The notes: generated by a model from the sequence alone, not told the origin. Counted from the stretch's first letter, positions 18,307 to 28,522 are shown. The stretch: 64,000 nt of DNA from Danxiaibacter sp048498555 (GCA_048498555.1 JBEHXT010000005.1:1-64000), one strand, 5' to 3'. Made by a program: numbers and translations.

Positions 18307-19629
18307 CTAGTACTTCTCCGCTATTCCCGTCAGGAAGGCTTCCACATCTTTCCTGATGGCGCGGGCACTACCCATGTGATTGTTTACAAGCACGGAAAAA
18401 ATAAGCAGTTTATTTTTTTGCGTGATAAGATAACCGCTGAGTGCGATGTTATTACTTAAAGTGCCGGTCTTCGCGTAAATCTTTCCACTGAGGTTTTTGT
18501 AGTATGTCCCAAGTGTGCCGGAGCCACCAGTTGGAAGAATGGCTGTAATGCGCTTCCAATCCACTTCGCTATGCATTTTTTTGAGCAGCACGACAAAATC
18601 TTCAGGGGATACCAGTGTAAAGCGGCTCAGGCCACTGCCATCCACCCATTGTGGTGGTTGGGGAAGATCTTTCAGATCTGTATGCAGCAATGTATCTACG
18701 ATGGCTTCCTGGTTCATTACACCCAGCCGCTTATTCGCCACCATTAATAAGGTTTGATCCGCATAAAAATTATCGCTGCGGTACATCATATTTCGCAGCA
18801 AAGAATCTACCGGTTGAGAATAAATAACGCGACCGGCATTTCCATTTATAGGTGCAGAAGTGCTGCTGATATTTAATTGGTAGCTGTTTCGCAGAACATC
18901 CACAGCAGTACTCACTCCATTTACAACAAAAGGGACATCGGCTTTTTTTGATCGCCCGGGCGACACATAAAAAGTATTCGCAGTCCTGTCTCTTTTTATA
19001 CTAAAACTATCCTGCAGTGTGGATACATTGCGGACAATATTATTATCCGGCAAAACAGGCTGAGCAATCAATTGACTACCCTGGATGCTAAAAGTTACAA
19101 AGTTGCCGTGCAATGGAAACGCCGACCGCTCAATCATATAATCATCACTATAATCATCCCACGACCATCCAGCTCCCAGCACAATTTCATTCCATTTAGC
19201 TGTGTTGACCACAATCTTTTTCTTTGAGGCTCTTAACACATCCAGCAAAGGATGCGTCGTAAAATCAGGATGAAGAAAGGTCGGGTCTCCGGCGGCTTCA
19301 ACAATCAGCGCCGTATCGGTATCAAACACTTTTGCAGCTTCTATGCTGTCGCCCAGGTATTTCATGGCAGCGTAACAGGTCAGCAGCTTCGTGTTGCTTG
19401 CCGGAATGAAATATTTATCGCTGTTGTGTTTATATAGAAATTTATTGGCATTCACATCATACAATGCGATCCCAACATGGGCAGTGGTAAGCTCCGGTTT
19501 ATCCAGGACTTTTTGCTCAGCCTGCCGGCTTATTTTTTTACTGACAGAACAAGATGTTGCAAACAGTATTGCCCAAACAGGCAAGCACAACGGCAGCAAT
19601 CGCATGAATGATTTCCCGGTAAGTAGCAT
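18307..19629 (-). CDS. dacB: D-alanyl-D-alanine carboxypeptidase/endopeptidase (PBP4)
   Basis: A 440-residue class C penicillin-binding protein that would trim or cut peptide cross-links in the periplasm. Active-site motifs are Ser78-x-x-Lys81 (SNTK), SDN in YRSDNFYAD, and KTG in YAKTGTLSNN. A lipobox, LFATSC, gives Cys27, so it is a lipoprotein, unlike E. coli PBP4. ATG at 19629 was chosen because a plausible promoter box (AATTTGCG) ends shortly upstream; a GTG at 19662 and an ATG at 19605 are also possible and would not change the mature protein. It converges on mutL. Confidence 0.92.
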   Translation of the reverse strand: MLLTGKSFMRLLPLCLPVWAILFATSCSVSKKISRQAEQKVLDKPELTTAHVGIALYDVNANKFLYKHNSDKYFIPASNTKLLTCYAAMKYLGDSIEAAKVFDTDTALIVEAAGDPTFLHPDFTTHPLLDVLRASKKKIVVNTAKWNEIVLGAGWSWDDYSDDYMIERSAFPLHGNFVTFSIQGSQLIAQPVLPDNNIVRNVSTLQDSFSIKRDRTANTFYVSPGRSKKADVPFVVNGVSTAVDVLRNSYQLNISSTSAPINGNAGRVIYSQPVDSLLRNMMYRSDNFYADQTLLMVANKRLGVMNQEAIVDTLLHTDLKDLPQPPQWVDGSGLSRFTLVSPEDFVVLLKKMHSEVDWKRITAILPTGGSGTLGTYYKNLSGKIYAKTGTLSNNIALSGYLITQKNKLLIFSVLVNNHMGSARAIRKDVEAFLTGIAEKY

Positions 19630-19756
19630 AGTTGGATGTACGGCGCAAATTGTTGGGTTCACAATTCAGGCCCTTTGTTTTAAGGTTATAGAAGCAATAA
19701 GCTGTCAGCTTATTGCGATCGATTTTATCACATAATCAAATTAATCCAGCAGCTCC

Positions 19757-19802
19757 ATTTTCAATTGTCAATTCACCCGCACATTCGCTAATTCGCACAT
19801 CC
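19757..19802. repeat. TCAATTG- and TTCGCAC-family repeats
   Basis: TTTTCAATTGTCAATTCACC followed by CGCACATTCGCTAATTCGCAC, two families back to back in the spacer between the ureohydrolase-like gene and dacB. Confidence 0.6.
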
Positions 19803-19812
19803 TCTCATTCAA

Positions 19813-20955
19813 TTAACTTCTCTCCACTGCTCTCATCCATCTTTCAGGAATGTCGTTGTTCGCCGCGGTCATGTAATCCCTGTAGCTGCAAGCTATGAAT
19901 TTACCATCGGGCAGCTGTACCCACCAACGGCCGGTACGTTTGCTTTGCAGGAAGATAGTATCCATCTCTGCAAATGCCAGGTGAAATTCGTTATAATCAT
20001 CTTTATGATCAAAAGGCGCTTCATATTTTCCTTTATAAATACCATCCATCAGGTACCACAACATGTGGCTGATCTGCTTTGCGGTGAGATCATGCACATC
20101 CCTGTCTGGCCGGTAACCATAAATCCCAAATGAATCAGTATGTGGGCTCATCCCTGCATATTGCATCAGGGTACAGGCTTCTTCCCCATTAAAGCCATTG
20201 GGTGTAAGATAATTACTCGGGGCATGGCTATGTTGAATAGCTGCTATATCAAATGAAAAAAGGTTCGCGTTGCGGATTACCGGTTCCATTTCTTCCATAC
20301 GCTCTTTAACCACACCCACCCTAAAGCAGTCGAAACGTAGTTTATCAATGGTTTCCAGCATCTGTGGATGAACCAGGTAGCTTTGGAAACCGATATGGTT
20401 ATAATGGCGCACGAAATTGGGTTCCCCCGTCAGCATTTCAAATAAAAATGTATCAGAAGGAAGCACACTATCCGTATTAAGATCGATTGCAGCATCCACA
20501 CAAGTTGCTTCAATAATTTTCTCCTGCGAGGCATATGCCTGGTATTGGGCCAGCGTAACATCGTGCGAGCCGCCGAGGATAACCACTTTTTTGCCTTGTT
20601 GCGTTAATTCTGAAACAACGGCGCGAAGCGCGGCGTAAGTATCCTGTAATGTTGCACCTATTTTTACGTTGCCCACGTCGGCCACAGCAACATCTTTATG
20701 CCAGTGAAAAAGGCTATAATAGGCCGAACGGATTTTGTCAGGGGCATTAAATTTTGTCGCGGGCATGCCTATTCCACGGTATTCATTGCAGCCAACCAAC
20801 ACTAAATCCGCGTTTTCAAGTGTAGGAAAATATTCTTCGTATGCTTCAATGTGATTGCCTAACTGCGTTTCCCTGTACCCCTCATCGTTTGAAAGCTCGT
20901 CTTTATTTATCGGATCTAAAAAATCTATAATTGTATGTAGCGACTCCAATGACAT
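19813..20955 (-). CDS. Ureohydrolase-fold (arginase/formimidoylglutamase-like) protein with incomplete metal site
   Basis: A 380-residue arginase/agmatinase-fold protein. The three family motifs are recognisable but altered: GGDHS reads GGSHD (S130, H131), DAHxD reads DAAID (D154, A156, D158), and SxDxD reads SFDIA (D236, A238). So four of the six usual manganese ligands remain and two are alanine. Similar Bacteroidota proteins are often annotated formimidoylglutamase; the changed ligands make hydrolysis of a guanidino or formimino group uncertain. ATG at 20955, with a TAAGTTTG promoter box 17 bp upstream. No histidine-degradation genes are nearby. Confidence 0.8.
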   Translation of the reverse strand: MSLESLHTIIDFLDPINKDELSNDEGYRETQLGNHIEAYEEYFPTLENADLVLVGCNEYRGIGMPATKFNAPDKIRSAYYSLFHWHKDVAVADVGNVKIGATLQDTYAALRAVVSELTQQGKKVVILGGSHDVTLAQYQAYASQEKIIEATCVDAAIDLNTDSVLPSDTFLFEMLTGEPNFVRHYNHIGFQSYLVHPQMLETIDKLRFDCFRVGVVKERMEEMEPVIRNANLFSFDIAAIQHSHAPSNYLTPNGFNGEEACTLMQYAGMSPHTDSFGIYGYRPDRDVHDLTAKQISHMLWYLMDGIYKGKYEAPFDHKDDYNEFHLAFAEMDTIFLQSKRTGRWWVQLPDGKFIACSYRDYMTAANNDIPERWMRAVERS

Positions 20956-20971
20956 GTAATTTATTTGGCGG

Positions 20972-20979
20972 CAAACTTA
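20972..20979 (-). promoter_or_regulatory. -7 box (TAAGTTTG) of the ureohydrolase-like gene
   Basis: Exact TAnnTTTG match on the minus strand, giving a leader of about ten bases. Confidence 0.45.
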
Positions 20980-20990
20980 AGGTTTTTTGA

Positions 20991-21137
20991 GAACCACGGA
21001 GGCACAAAGCCACGGCGATTCACCACGTATATATAACAAACAGACCTCAATGATTCTACTTTTTTCGTCAGATGAATAATATATCTATAAACCCAGATTT
21101 CGCCGTGAACGTTTGTGTCACCGAGCCTCCGTGGTTC
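20991..21137. repeat. Large inverted repeat of the CCACGGAGG family between divergent genes
   Basis: Arms at 20991-21017 and 21101-21137 pair perfectly over GAACCACGGAGGC and again over CGGCG, enclosing about 80 bp of AT-rich sequence. It is the family seen at 3087-3253 and 7436-7476, here placed upstream of two genes rather than downstream. Confidence 0.7.
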
Positions 21138-21211
21138 ACTTGTTCACCTTAAAAAGAGCTTAATTCTCCAAAAGCGGTGGCTGATATATAAATATTATCT
21201 ATTTTCATTCC

Positions 21212-21772
21212 GTGCTCAGGAAAACTTCTGCCATAATGTTGTTTACGATTTTCTGCTTTAACCTGTTTGGATACAGGGTAGTGTTTGAGTTCCTCCAACA
21301 CACTGCAGATCGTCAACTGGTGGATCAGCTGGACAGGAATGAGTATAGTGAAGATGATCTTGTTACATTAACTGTTCCTCTTTCATTGCCCTACCAAACC
21401 AATTGGAAAGAATTTGAAAGAGTAGATGGAGAGATAGAAGTAAATGGTAAGATCTATAAATATGTAAAGCGCAAAGTGATGGATGGCGAGATGGTATTAA
21501 AATGCCTGCCGGATCATCAGAAAATGCGCCTTGAATCAGCAAGGGACGACTTTTTTAAATATGCCAATGATTTTGTTCAAAGCAATTCGAAAAAATCAGG
21601 CGACTCCAAGCCAACTGCTTTCAAATTGGTAATTCCGGACTATGATGCTTTTCAACAAGTATTCACTACAAGTATTCCGGCAGAACTAACTGCTTATCTT
21701 ATTTCCCCAAACACCTTTTTCGCGCCGCAACCAACTAACAAATTGCATGGACAACCTCCAGAGTGGGCTTAG
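21212..21772 (+). CDS. Hypothetical exported or membrane-anchored protein
   Basis: Not recognised. It encodes 186 residues with an N-terminal hydrophobic segment (about 8-22, IMLFTIFCFNLFGYRVVF) following Arg-Lys, so it is anchored or exported. The remainder is soluble, mixed-charge and without cysteines near the anchor. A segment reads VNGKIYKYVKRKVMDGEMVLKCLPDH. Start is GTG at 21212; an ATG at 21236 would shorten the anchor's charged end. It points toward the haloperoxidase-like operon, from which it is separated by 361 bp containing hairpins, so it may be the first gene of that unit or independent. Confidence 0.65.
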   Translation: MLRKTSAIMLFTIFCFNLFGYRVVFEFLQHTADRQLVDQLDRNEYSEDDLVTLTVPLSLPYQTNWKEFERVDGEIEVNGKIYKYVKRKVMDGEMVLKCLPDHQKMRLESARDDFFKYANDFVQSNSKKSGDSKPTAFKLVIPDYDAFQQVFTTSIPAELTAYLISPNTFFAPQPTNKLHGQPPEWA

Positions 21773-22133
21773 TTCCCGTGAGGACCAGACGGTACCATGC
21801 AAATCATGCTTACGGTAACACCATTTGCTATATAGTGTTATAGAGAAATTGCATCCGCAGATATGACTGTACAGGCTTTAACCAGCCCTGTACGGTCTGC
21901 CTGCAAAACCGGCATCCATCCTACACAAATCCCCCGCGGGAAAATTCATCCTTTTTTATTAATTGTTGCATTACATGTAATCGTTTTGGGCATCGACCCA
22001 ATGCCCAAACATTCAGCCATCAAAACCGAGCGTAATACCGGGAGGGTTTCTGCGAAGCAGGATTTCGCAGATGCGCTCCGGATCGTTTTGCTAATAAAAC
22101 TGACTTAGCCAAAACCATAAATACATCCCTGGA
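21773..22133 (+). other. 361-bp spacer with a series of hairpins
   Basis: No convincing gene. Three stems are visible on the plus strand: 21866-21896 (ACTGTACAGG pairing with CCTGTACGGT, one G-U), 21985-22009 (TTTGGGCAT/ATGCCCAAA, 7-base loop) and 22050-22070 (CTGCGAA/TTCGCAG). None is followed by a T run, so they look like structured leader RNA before the haloperoxidase-like operon rather than terminators. No known riboswitch class is recognised. Confidence 0.4.
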
Positions 22134-23480
22134 ATGAAAAAAGTATTAGTTGTTATTCTATCTGTTGCACTACTTTCTGCATGTACCCAAAATGAGCGTT
22201 ACAAGAATGTTATGCACGACCCTTTGCTGTATTCGCAAACTGTGCATGAACTTAACAATGTGGTGATGGGCAATAATTTTACACCCGTTGTTGCCTCAAG
22301 AAACTATACGTATGCAAGTATTGCGGCTTACGAGGTTATTGCGGCAGGAGATTCCGGCTACACATCTCTCGCAGGCCAGATCAATGGTTTTGACGTAACA
22401 CCTAAAGCCGCTGCAGATAAGCAACCGGATTATCCTTTTGCCGCCCTGCTTGCTTATTGCAAAGTTGGCAATGCCGTTACTTTCCCCGAAGGAAGCATGG
22501 ATGATTATATTGCTTCATTAAAGAAAAAAGCAACGGATGCAGGCATGCCCTCATCTCTTGTAACGAACAGCATTGATTATGCAAATGCTGTTGCGGATCA
22601 TGTGCTTGCCTGGGCAAAAAAAGACAACTACGCACAAACCCGGAGCGCGAGTAAATACACAGTTACTGAAGAAGAGGGCCGCTGGGTACCTACCCCACCC
22701 ATGTATGCCCAGGCCGTTGAACCGCATTGGAACGAAATAAGGCCGATAGTACTAACTAACCTGAACGACGTTCGCGTGCCAAAACCATTGGAGTTTAATG
22801 TAAAAGATACTGGCAGCGCTTATTATAAAGAAGTAATGAGCATTAAAAAAGCAATCGACAGCCTTACGCCTGAGCAGCAGCACATAGCGGAATTTTGGGA
22901 TGATAACCCTTTTAAGCTGAATGTATCAGGGCATGTTCAATTCAGTACAAAGAAATTTTCGCCCACTGGCCACTGGATGAGTATTGTAGGTATTGCTTCA
23001 GAAAAAGCAAGTGCCGACTTCGCCACAACTGTTTATGCTTATACAAAAACATCCATTGCCATGTTTGACGCCTTTATTGAATGCTGGGATGCAAAGTATC
23101 TGTATAACACATGCAGGCCCGAAACCGTGATCAATAAATACTTCGATCCGGCATGGAGGCCATATTTACAAACACCTTCTTTCCCGGAATATACTTGCGG
23201 CCACTCAACAATTTCCTCTGCAGCAGCAGAAGCATTGACGAGTGTATACGGCGATAATTTCAGTTATACAGATTCAACTGAACTAGAGTTCGGTATTGAA
23301 AGCAGGTCATTCAAATCTTTTCGCGATGCGGCTTTAGAAAATAACTGGGCCAGGTTTTACGGTGGCATACACTTTCATCAGTCATGCATTGTTTCTACAG
23401 AATACGGCCGCAAGGTTGGCGATATAGTTGTGCAAAAACTGAAAATGAAAAACCAAAGCTCTTTAGCTGAGAACAAATAA
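22134..23480 (+). CDS. Vanadium-haloperoxidase/PAP2-superfamily lipoprotein (first copy)
   Basis: A 448-residue lipoprotein (lipobox LLSAC, Cys17) of the haloperoxidase-acid phosphatase superfamily, which binds vanadate or phosphate in a helical bundle. Motif 1, K-x6-RP, is present (K321-R328-P329, KYLYNTCRP). Motif 2 reads TCGH (G356-H357) instead of PSGH. Motif 3, R-x5-H-x3-D, is R407-H413 with Ser417 in place of Asp. The two catalytic histidines are thus kept. Phosphatase or oxidase activity cannot be told apart by sequence alone. It is first in a run of four same-strand genes ending with a TonB receptor. Confidence 0.85.
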   Translation: MKKVLVVILSVALLSACTQNERYKNVMHDPLLYSQTVHELNNVVMGNNFTPVVASRNYTYASIAAYEVIAAGDSGYTSLAGQINGFDVTPKAAADKQPDYPFAALLAYCKVGNAVTFPEGSMDDYIASLKKKATDAGMPSSLVTNSIDYANAVADHVLAWAKKDNYAQTRSASKYTVTEEEGRWVPTPPMYAQAVEPHWNEIRPIVLTNLNDVRVPKPLEFNVKDTGSAYYKEVMSIKKAIDSLTPEQQHIAEFWDDNPFKLNVSGHVQFSTKKFSPTGHWMSIVGIASEKASADFATTVYAYTKTSIAMFDAFIECWDAKYLYNTCRPETVINKYFDPAWRPYLQTPSFPEYTCGHSTISSAAAEALTSVYGDNFSYTDSTELEFGIESRSFKSFRDAALENNWARFYGGIHFHQSCIVSTEYGRKVGDIVVQKLKMKNQSSLAENK

Positions 23481-23561
23481 ATATTATAACTAACCAAATA
23501 ACTAACATCTTCCAAAACTATTCAGGTGTGCAATATGCCTGAGACTACTAAAAAGACTTTT

Positions 23562-24524
23562 ATGAAAAATACCCTTCGTGGTTACGGCATTTTTATACTG
23601 CTTGGTTGCTGTAGCCTTATCACTAAAAAAACGCATGCCCAAACGGACATAGATGCGATTATGATGACCAAAAAGAATTTTTGTACAGGACTGCAATACA
23701 GCCACAGCAGCTGGAAAAACTATTGGGAAGGCACATTGCACAGAGACAACCAGAACCTGGGCAAGGTAACAACACAATCCGTTAGCATTATGGGCAACTA
23801 CGGTATAAGCAATAAACTAAACGTATTGTTTAGCCTTCCTTATATGCAAACCAAAGCTTCGGGAGGCACGATGCATGGAATGAAAGGTATGCAGGACCTT
23901 GGTTTGTGGGTGAAATACATGCCCGTAGAAACAGAGCTTGGCAAAGGGCTTTTTTCAGTGTATGGCCTTGCCGGTGTTTCATTTCCTGTAAGCAATTATG
24001 TTGCGGATTATTTGCCATTATCCATAGGAATGCGTGGCACAAATGTTTCTGGCAGATTGATGGCGGATTACCAGGTAGGAGACTTCTTTGCAACAGCTTC
24101 CGGAACGTACACCTATCGGTCTAATATAAAGATTGACAGAACAGCATACTACACAGATGTAATGCATCTTACCAATAAAGTAGAAATGCCGGATATGCTG
24201 TCATTTAACTTTAGAACAGGTTACAGAACCAACTACCTTATTGCAGAAGCAGTAGTAAATAACCAGTCGACATTGGGCGGCTTTGACATCCGCAGAAACG
24301 ACATGCCATTCCCCAGCAATAAAATGAATGCAACCACAGCCGGTGTGAATATTAAATACACGGTAAAAAACCTTCCTGCATTAAGCATAATTGGCGGAGG
24401 AAATTACGTGGTGGCTGGCAGAAATGTTGGACAGGCGACCACTATTTATGGCGGCGTTTTCTATATCCTTGATTTCACAGGAAAAGGCAACCATACCGAT
24501 AACCAAATGAAGAAAAAACAATAA
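23562..24524 (+). CDS. Outer-membrane beta-barrel protein of unknown function
   Basis: A 320-residue exported protein with a signal peptide ending THAQ (about residues 1-27) and a chain of alternating amphipathic strands with GNYG, LPYMQTK, AGVSFPVS and FRTGYRTNY, typical of a porin or transporter barrel such as the phenol-degradation MetA type. A methionine- and histidine-rich stretch (GGTMHGMKGMQD) lies in an early loop and could bind metal. Start ATG at 23562 gives the signal peptide a normal length; in-frame ATG at 23535 and GTG at 23526 are alternatives. It sits between the two haloperoxidase-like genes and is 34 bp from the second. Confidence 0.72.
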   Translation: MKNTLRGYGIFILLGCCSLITKKTHAQTDIDAIMMTKKNFCTGLQYSHSSWKNYWEGTLHRDNQNLGKVTTQSVSIMGNYGISNKLNVLFSLPYMQTKASGGTMHGMKGMQDLGLWVKYMPVETELGKGLFSVYGLAGVSFPVSNYVADYLPLSIGMRGTNVSGRLMADYQVGDFFATASGTYTYRSNIKIDRTAYYTDVMHLTNKVEMPDMLSFNFRTGYRTNYLIAEAVVNNQSTLGGFDIRRNDMPFPSNKMNATTAGVNIKYTVKNLPALSIIGGGNYVVAGRNVGQATTIYGGVFYILDFTGKGNHTDNQMKKKQ

Positions 24525-24558
24525 CCGTTCTGTTGCATACCACACAAACTTATTACTT

Positions 24559-26109
24559 ATGAAGAAGCTATTATACATTATACCTCTACTGGCAATAACA
24601 ACAACAATTATCGTCGCCTCATGCTCAAAAAATGCGGAAGGCAGAACTGATAACCTTCCTGCATTACAGGCATCCAACCAGGATTTGAATGCAGGCACAT
24701 GGAAAACAATTTTAATCGCCAAACCTGATGTTGTAAATGTACCAGCCCCGGCTGCGACTACAACGCCTAATTATATAGCTGAGCTAAATGAAATAAAAGG
24801 CTATCAGAAAAACTTAAGCAGCGAGCAACAGGCATCCATGAAATACTGGAATGCCGGCGGCGTACTAAGATGGAATGAAATAATGCGTACGCTTGTAGCA
24901 AAATACAATCTTCCGCCTTATCAAAATGCTGATGGCACTTATCCAGCACCAAATGCGGCCAACCCGTTTGCATATCCGCTGTTTCCTTTTGCCAACCCGC
25001 CTTACGCGGCCAGGGCATATGCATATGTAAGCGCCGCACAATATGACGCACTTGTTGCATGCTGGCATTACAAACAGTTGTACAAAAGAGCTGCTCCTTA
25101 TACAACTGACAGCACGATTGAAGCAAAAGCCGGAAAATCAGACCTGCCCTCCTACCCTTCAGAGGCTGCGGTTTTAGCTGGCGTTACCGCTGAAATGATG
25201 AAGTTATTGTTTCCGACAGAGATAGCCACGGTAGAACAAAAAGCAGTGGAGCAGGAGACAGCCGCTATAATGAGCGGTAATGCAACACGTAGCGATATTG
25301 AAGCTGGTGATGCATTGGGACGCGCAATTGCTCAACAATTCCTGGCGCGTGGCAGAACAGATAATGCAGGCAAGGCTGGCGGCACGCCTGAACAATGGAA
25401 AGCATTTGAAACAATGTGCGAAAGCAGAGGCGAAACACCCTGGTACAGCCTTGAAACACCAAAGCGCAATCCAATGCTTCCTTTCTTTGGCAACGTAAAA
25501 CCTTTCCTGTTTGATTCAGCTACTAAAGTATCTCTTCTTCCTCCTCCGCCGCCTTCAACAAAAGGCGACCAGATGAAGAAAGAAACGGCAGAAGTATATT
25601 CTTATGTAACTCATCCTACAAGAGAAAATATCCGCATTGTACATTTCTGGGCCGATGGCGCGGGAACGTACACGCCTTCAGGCCATTGGGATGCCATTGC
25701 TGCTGAAGATTTCCTCGGAAAGAATTTTAGTGAGATACGCTGGGCAAGAAACATGGCATTGTTAAACATGTCTGTTATGGATGCAGGCATTGTATGCTGG
25801 TACGCCAAGTATTATTACTTCAATCCGCGGCCAACACAAATGAACCCATCTATCAAAACAGTTACAGGCATACCTAACTTCCCGTCTTACGTTTCAGGGC
25901 ACTCAACGTTCAGCGGCGCAGCGGCTACTATTCTTGCGCACATTGTTCCTGAAAAAGCAGATAAATATTTTGCTATGGCGCAGGAAGCTTCAATGTCAAG
26001 GCTGTACGGCGGCATTCACTATCGCAGCGATTGTGATGCAGGGCTTGCCGTTGGCAAAAAAGTGGGAGGCTACGCAGTAGCAAGAGCAAGCACTGATGGC
26101 GCGGAGTAA
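24559..26109 (+). CDS. Vanadium-haloperoxidase/PAP2-superfamily lipoprotein (second copy)
   Basis: A 516-residue lipoprotein (IVASC, Cys22) with the complete vanadate/phosphate site: K417-x6-R424-P425 (KYYYFNPRP), S446-G447-H448 and S480-R481-x5-H487-x3-D491 (SRLYGGIHYRSD). An earlier region looks like a decayed duplicate of this core: YKQLYKRAAP at 171-180 and LPSYPSEAA at 196-204 echo YYFNPRP and FPSYVSGHS, without the Arg or His. A proline-rich linker (about 326-334) separates the halves. The full motif makes this the more likely active enzyme of the pair. Substrate unknown. Confidence 0.88.
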   Translation: MKKLLYIIPLLAITTTIIVASCSKNAEGRTDNLPALQASNQDLNAGTWKTILIAKPDVVNVPAPAATTTPNYIAELNEIKGYQKNLSSEQQASMKYWNAGGVLRWNEIMRTLVAKYNLPPYQNADGTYPAPNAANPFAYPLFPFANPPYAARAYAYVSAAQYDALVACWHYKQLYKRAAPYTTDSTIEAKAGKSDLPSYPSEAAVLAGVTAEMMKLLFPTEIATVEQKAVEQETAAIMSGNATRSDIEAGDALGRAIAQQFLARGRTDNAGKAGGTPEQWKAFETMCESRGETPWYSLETPKRNPMLPFFGNVKPFLFDSATKVSLLPPPPPSTKGDQMKKETAEVYSYVTHPTRENIRIVHFWADGAGTYTPSGHWDAIAAEDFLGKNFSEIRWARNMALLNMSVMDAGIVCWYAKYYYFNPRPTQMNPSIKTVTGIPNFPSYVSGHSTFSGAAATILAHIVPEKADKYFAMAQEASMSRLYGGIHYRSDCDAGLAVGKKVGGYAVARASTDGAE

Positions 26110-26239
26110 AATCCAACGTCGTTGCCCTTAACGCAAAACAGAACTATCAGGCTCCTGATTGTAAAGCAGGCTCTTTGCTTGCTCTGCATCAAAAAAAGTA
26201 ACATAAAATCAAATACTAAAGAAGAAGACTCAATAAAGA

Positions 26240-28420
26240 ATGACGAAGCATCAGTTGATATTGTTAGGATCATGTTTTTTAAGCATAACCGCTTTTACGC
26301 AACAGGTTAAACGCGACACATTATACAATGAACTAGATAGTGTAACTGTACGTTCAAAGCTGATGAACGTAGGGCGTTTGAATGACGTTGAGGGCACACG
26401 TATCTATGCAGGCAAAAAGAACGAGGTGTTATATGTTCAGAATATGGATGCAAACATCGCGGAAAAAACACCCAGGCAAATATTTGCAAAGGTGCCCGGC
26501 GTGTTTGTATATGATATGGATGGGACTGGCAACCAGGTTAACATTGCTGTCCGCGGCCTTGACCCACATCGTGGGTGGGAATTTAATATTCGTAAGAATA
26601 GCATTATAACCAACTCAGATATGTATGGTTATCCCGCCAGCCATTATAACATGCCCATGGAAGCTGTTGACCACATAGAAATGGTAAGGGGCACAGCATC
26701 GCTGCAATACGGCGCGCAATTTGGCGGGATGATGAACTATGTTACCAAACAGGCTGACACTACCAAAAAGATAAGCTTTGAAACAGTGAACTCAGCCGGA
26801 TCTTACGGCCTGTTAAGCACTTACAATGCCATTAGCGGACGAATCGGCAAACTGGATTATTATGCTTATTACAGCAACCGGACTTCTTCCGGTTATCGCG
26901 ATAACAGCAAAACGACATCCAATGCACAAGCTGTTGCACTTGTATATCATTTCAACCCTAAACTCAATTTAAAAGCAGAATTGGGCAGGTCCACCTATAC
27001 TTACCAAATACCCGGCCCACTTACAGACAGCATGTTTTATGCAAACCCGAGGATGGCAACGAGAGCGAGAAACTACTTTAATCCTGACATCTACATCCCT
27101 TCGCTTACACTAGACTGGAAGCTGAGTGACAGAACGCAGTTAACATGGGTTGTTTCGGGCGTTTTAGGTGCGCGCAACAGTGTTCAATATGATAAGCCGG
27201 CAAACGTGCCGGACAGCATAAACCCGGCTACTCTGCAATACAATAACAGGCAGGTGGATATAGATCATTTCAATAGTTATACTACTGAAATGCGATTATT
27301 GCACAGCTATATGATTGGTAATATTTCAGGCGTATTTACAAGCGGCTTGCAAGCTATAAACAACGATCTGCACCGCCAGCAGTTAGGAAAGGGTACCACC
27401 GGCAGTGATTTTGATCTTACACTTGTGGACAACACCTGGGGCCGCGATCTTCATTTTAAAACAAAAAACATCGCCGCCTTTATTGAAAACAAATTCAACC
27501 TGACTCCTAAATGGTCTGTTAGCCCGGGCCTTCGATGGGAACATGGCCAGTCCAATGTATCCGGCACAATTGTGTATTATGATCCGGGAGATATTCCTAA
27601 CAGCATCAGCCACGATTTTACTTTACTGGGGTTGAACACGCAATACACTTTCAGCAAGAACAGCAATATGTATGCGGGGTTCTCGCAGGCTTACAGGCCT
27701 GTGGTGTTTAAAGACATCATCCCTGCCAGTACTTATGAGCGTGTAGACAAAAACCTAAAAGACGCCCGTGGATATACATTGGAAGCTGGCTACCGGGGAT
27801 CTTACGGATTCTTTAAATGGGATGTAAGTGTGTTCCATATGCTATACAACAACAGGATGGGTATGTTAAGCGAACAGGATGCCAGCGGCGCATTGTATTT
27901 GTACAGGACCAATATAGGCAACTCGCGTACAAACGGACTGGAATGTTTTGCTGAATATAGCTTGCAGACCGGAAAGAAGACTTTTGTAAATGTGTTTACT
28001 TCTACAGCATTAATGAAGGCAACTTATTTTGACGCAAGCATCCGTTCGGGCGACAAAAATGTAAGCGTTAATGGCAACGATGTAGAAAGCACACCTAACG
28101 TTATCACCAGAAGCGGCTTATCTGTAAAAAGCCATCGCGCAAGCCTAACATTACTGTATAGCTATACGGCAAAAAGCTATGCAGATGCTTTAAATACAGT
28201 GAAGCCTTCTGCCTCTGGCTCCGTTGGGCTTGTTCCGGCATATGGTTTACTGGATATTAATACATCCTATCGTTTTTCTGATATGATAATGGTTCGTTTT
28301 AACGTAAACAATCTGACCAATAAACAATATTTCACCAAGCGCCCTTCATTCTATCCCGGCCCCGGCGTGTGGTCGTCAGATGGGCGTTCGGTAAACGTGA
28401 GTATTGGTGTTAAAATTTAA
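26240..28420 (+). CDS. TonB-dependent receptor, FecA-like
   Basis: A 726-residue outer-membrane receptor with signal peptide (ending FTQQ, about 1-21). The plug domain runs from about 35 to 165, with IFAKVPGVFVYDMDG, VNIAVRGLDPHRGWEFNIR and IEMVRGTASLQYGAQFGGMMNYV; the 22-strand barrel fills the rest and ends in a typical VSIGVKI. There is no N-terminal carboxypeptidase-like domain and no signalling extension, so it is a simple importer rather than a sigma-regulated transducer. It resembles ferric citrate and siderophore receptors. It lies 130 bp after the second haloperoxidase-like gene and is followed by a terminator. Confidence 0.9.
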   Translation: MTKHQLILLGSCFLSITAFTQQVKRDTLYNELDSVTVRSKLMNVGRLNDVEGTRIYAGKKNEVLYVQNMDANIAEKTPRQIFAKVPGVFVYDMDGTGNQVNIAVRGLDPHRGWEFNIRKNSIITNSDMYGYPASHYNMPMEAVDHIEMVRGTASLQYGAQFGGMMNYVTKQADTTKKISFETVNSAGSYGLLSTYNAISGRIGKLDYYAYYSNRTSSGYRDNSKTTSNAQAVALVYHFNPKLNLKAELGRSTYTYQIPGPLTDSMFYANPRMATRARNYFNPDIYIPSLTLDWKLSDRTQLTWVVSGVLGARNSVQYDKPANVPDSINPATLQYNNRQVDIDHFNSYTTEMRLLHSYMIGNISGVFTSGLQAINNDLHRQQLGKGTTGSDFDLTLVDNTWGRDLHFKTKNIAAFIENKFNLTPKWSVSPGLRWEHGQSNVSGTIVYYDPGDIPNSISHDFTLLGLNTQYTFSKNSNMYAGFSQAYRPVVFKDIIPASTYERVDKNLKDARGYTLEAGYRGSYGFFKWDVSVFHMLYNNRMGMLSEQDASGALYLYRTNIGNSRTNGLECFAEYSLQTGKKTFVNVFTSTALMKATYFDASIRSGDKNVSVNGNDVESTPNVITRSGLSVKSHRASLTLLYSYTAKSYADALNTVKPSASGSVGLVPAYGLLDINTSYRFSDMIMVRFNVNNLTNKQYFTKRPSFYPGPGVWSSDGRSVNVSIGVKI

Positions 28421-28522
28421 AATGGCAATCGATAAGATTTAATCAAAAATTATCAGCAATACATGAGAATATAGTTTTAGCAGTCTTAAATACATAAATG
28501 CACGTCTGTGCAATTATGCGCA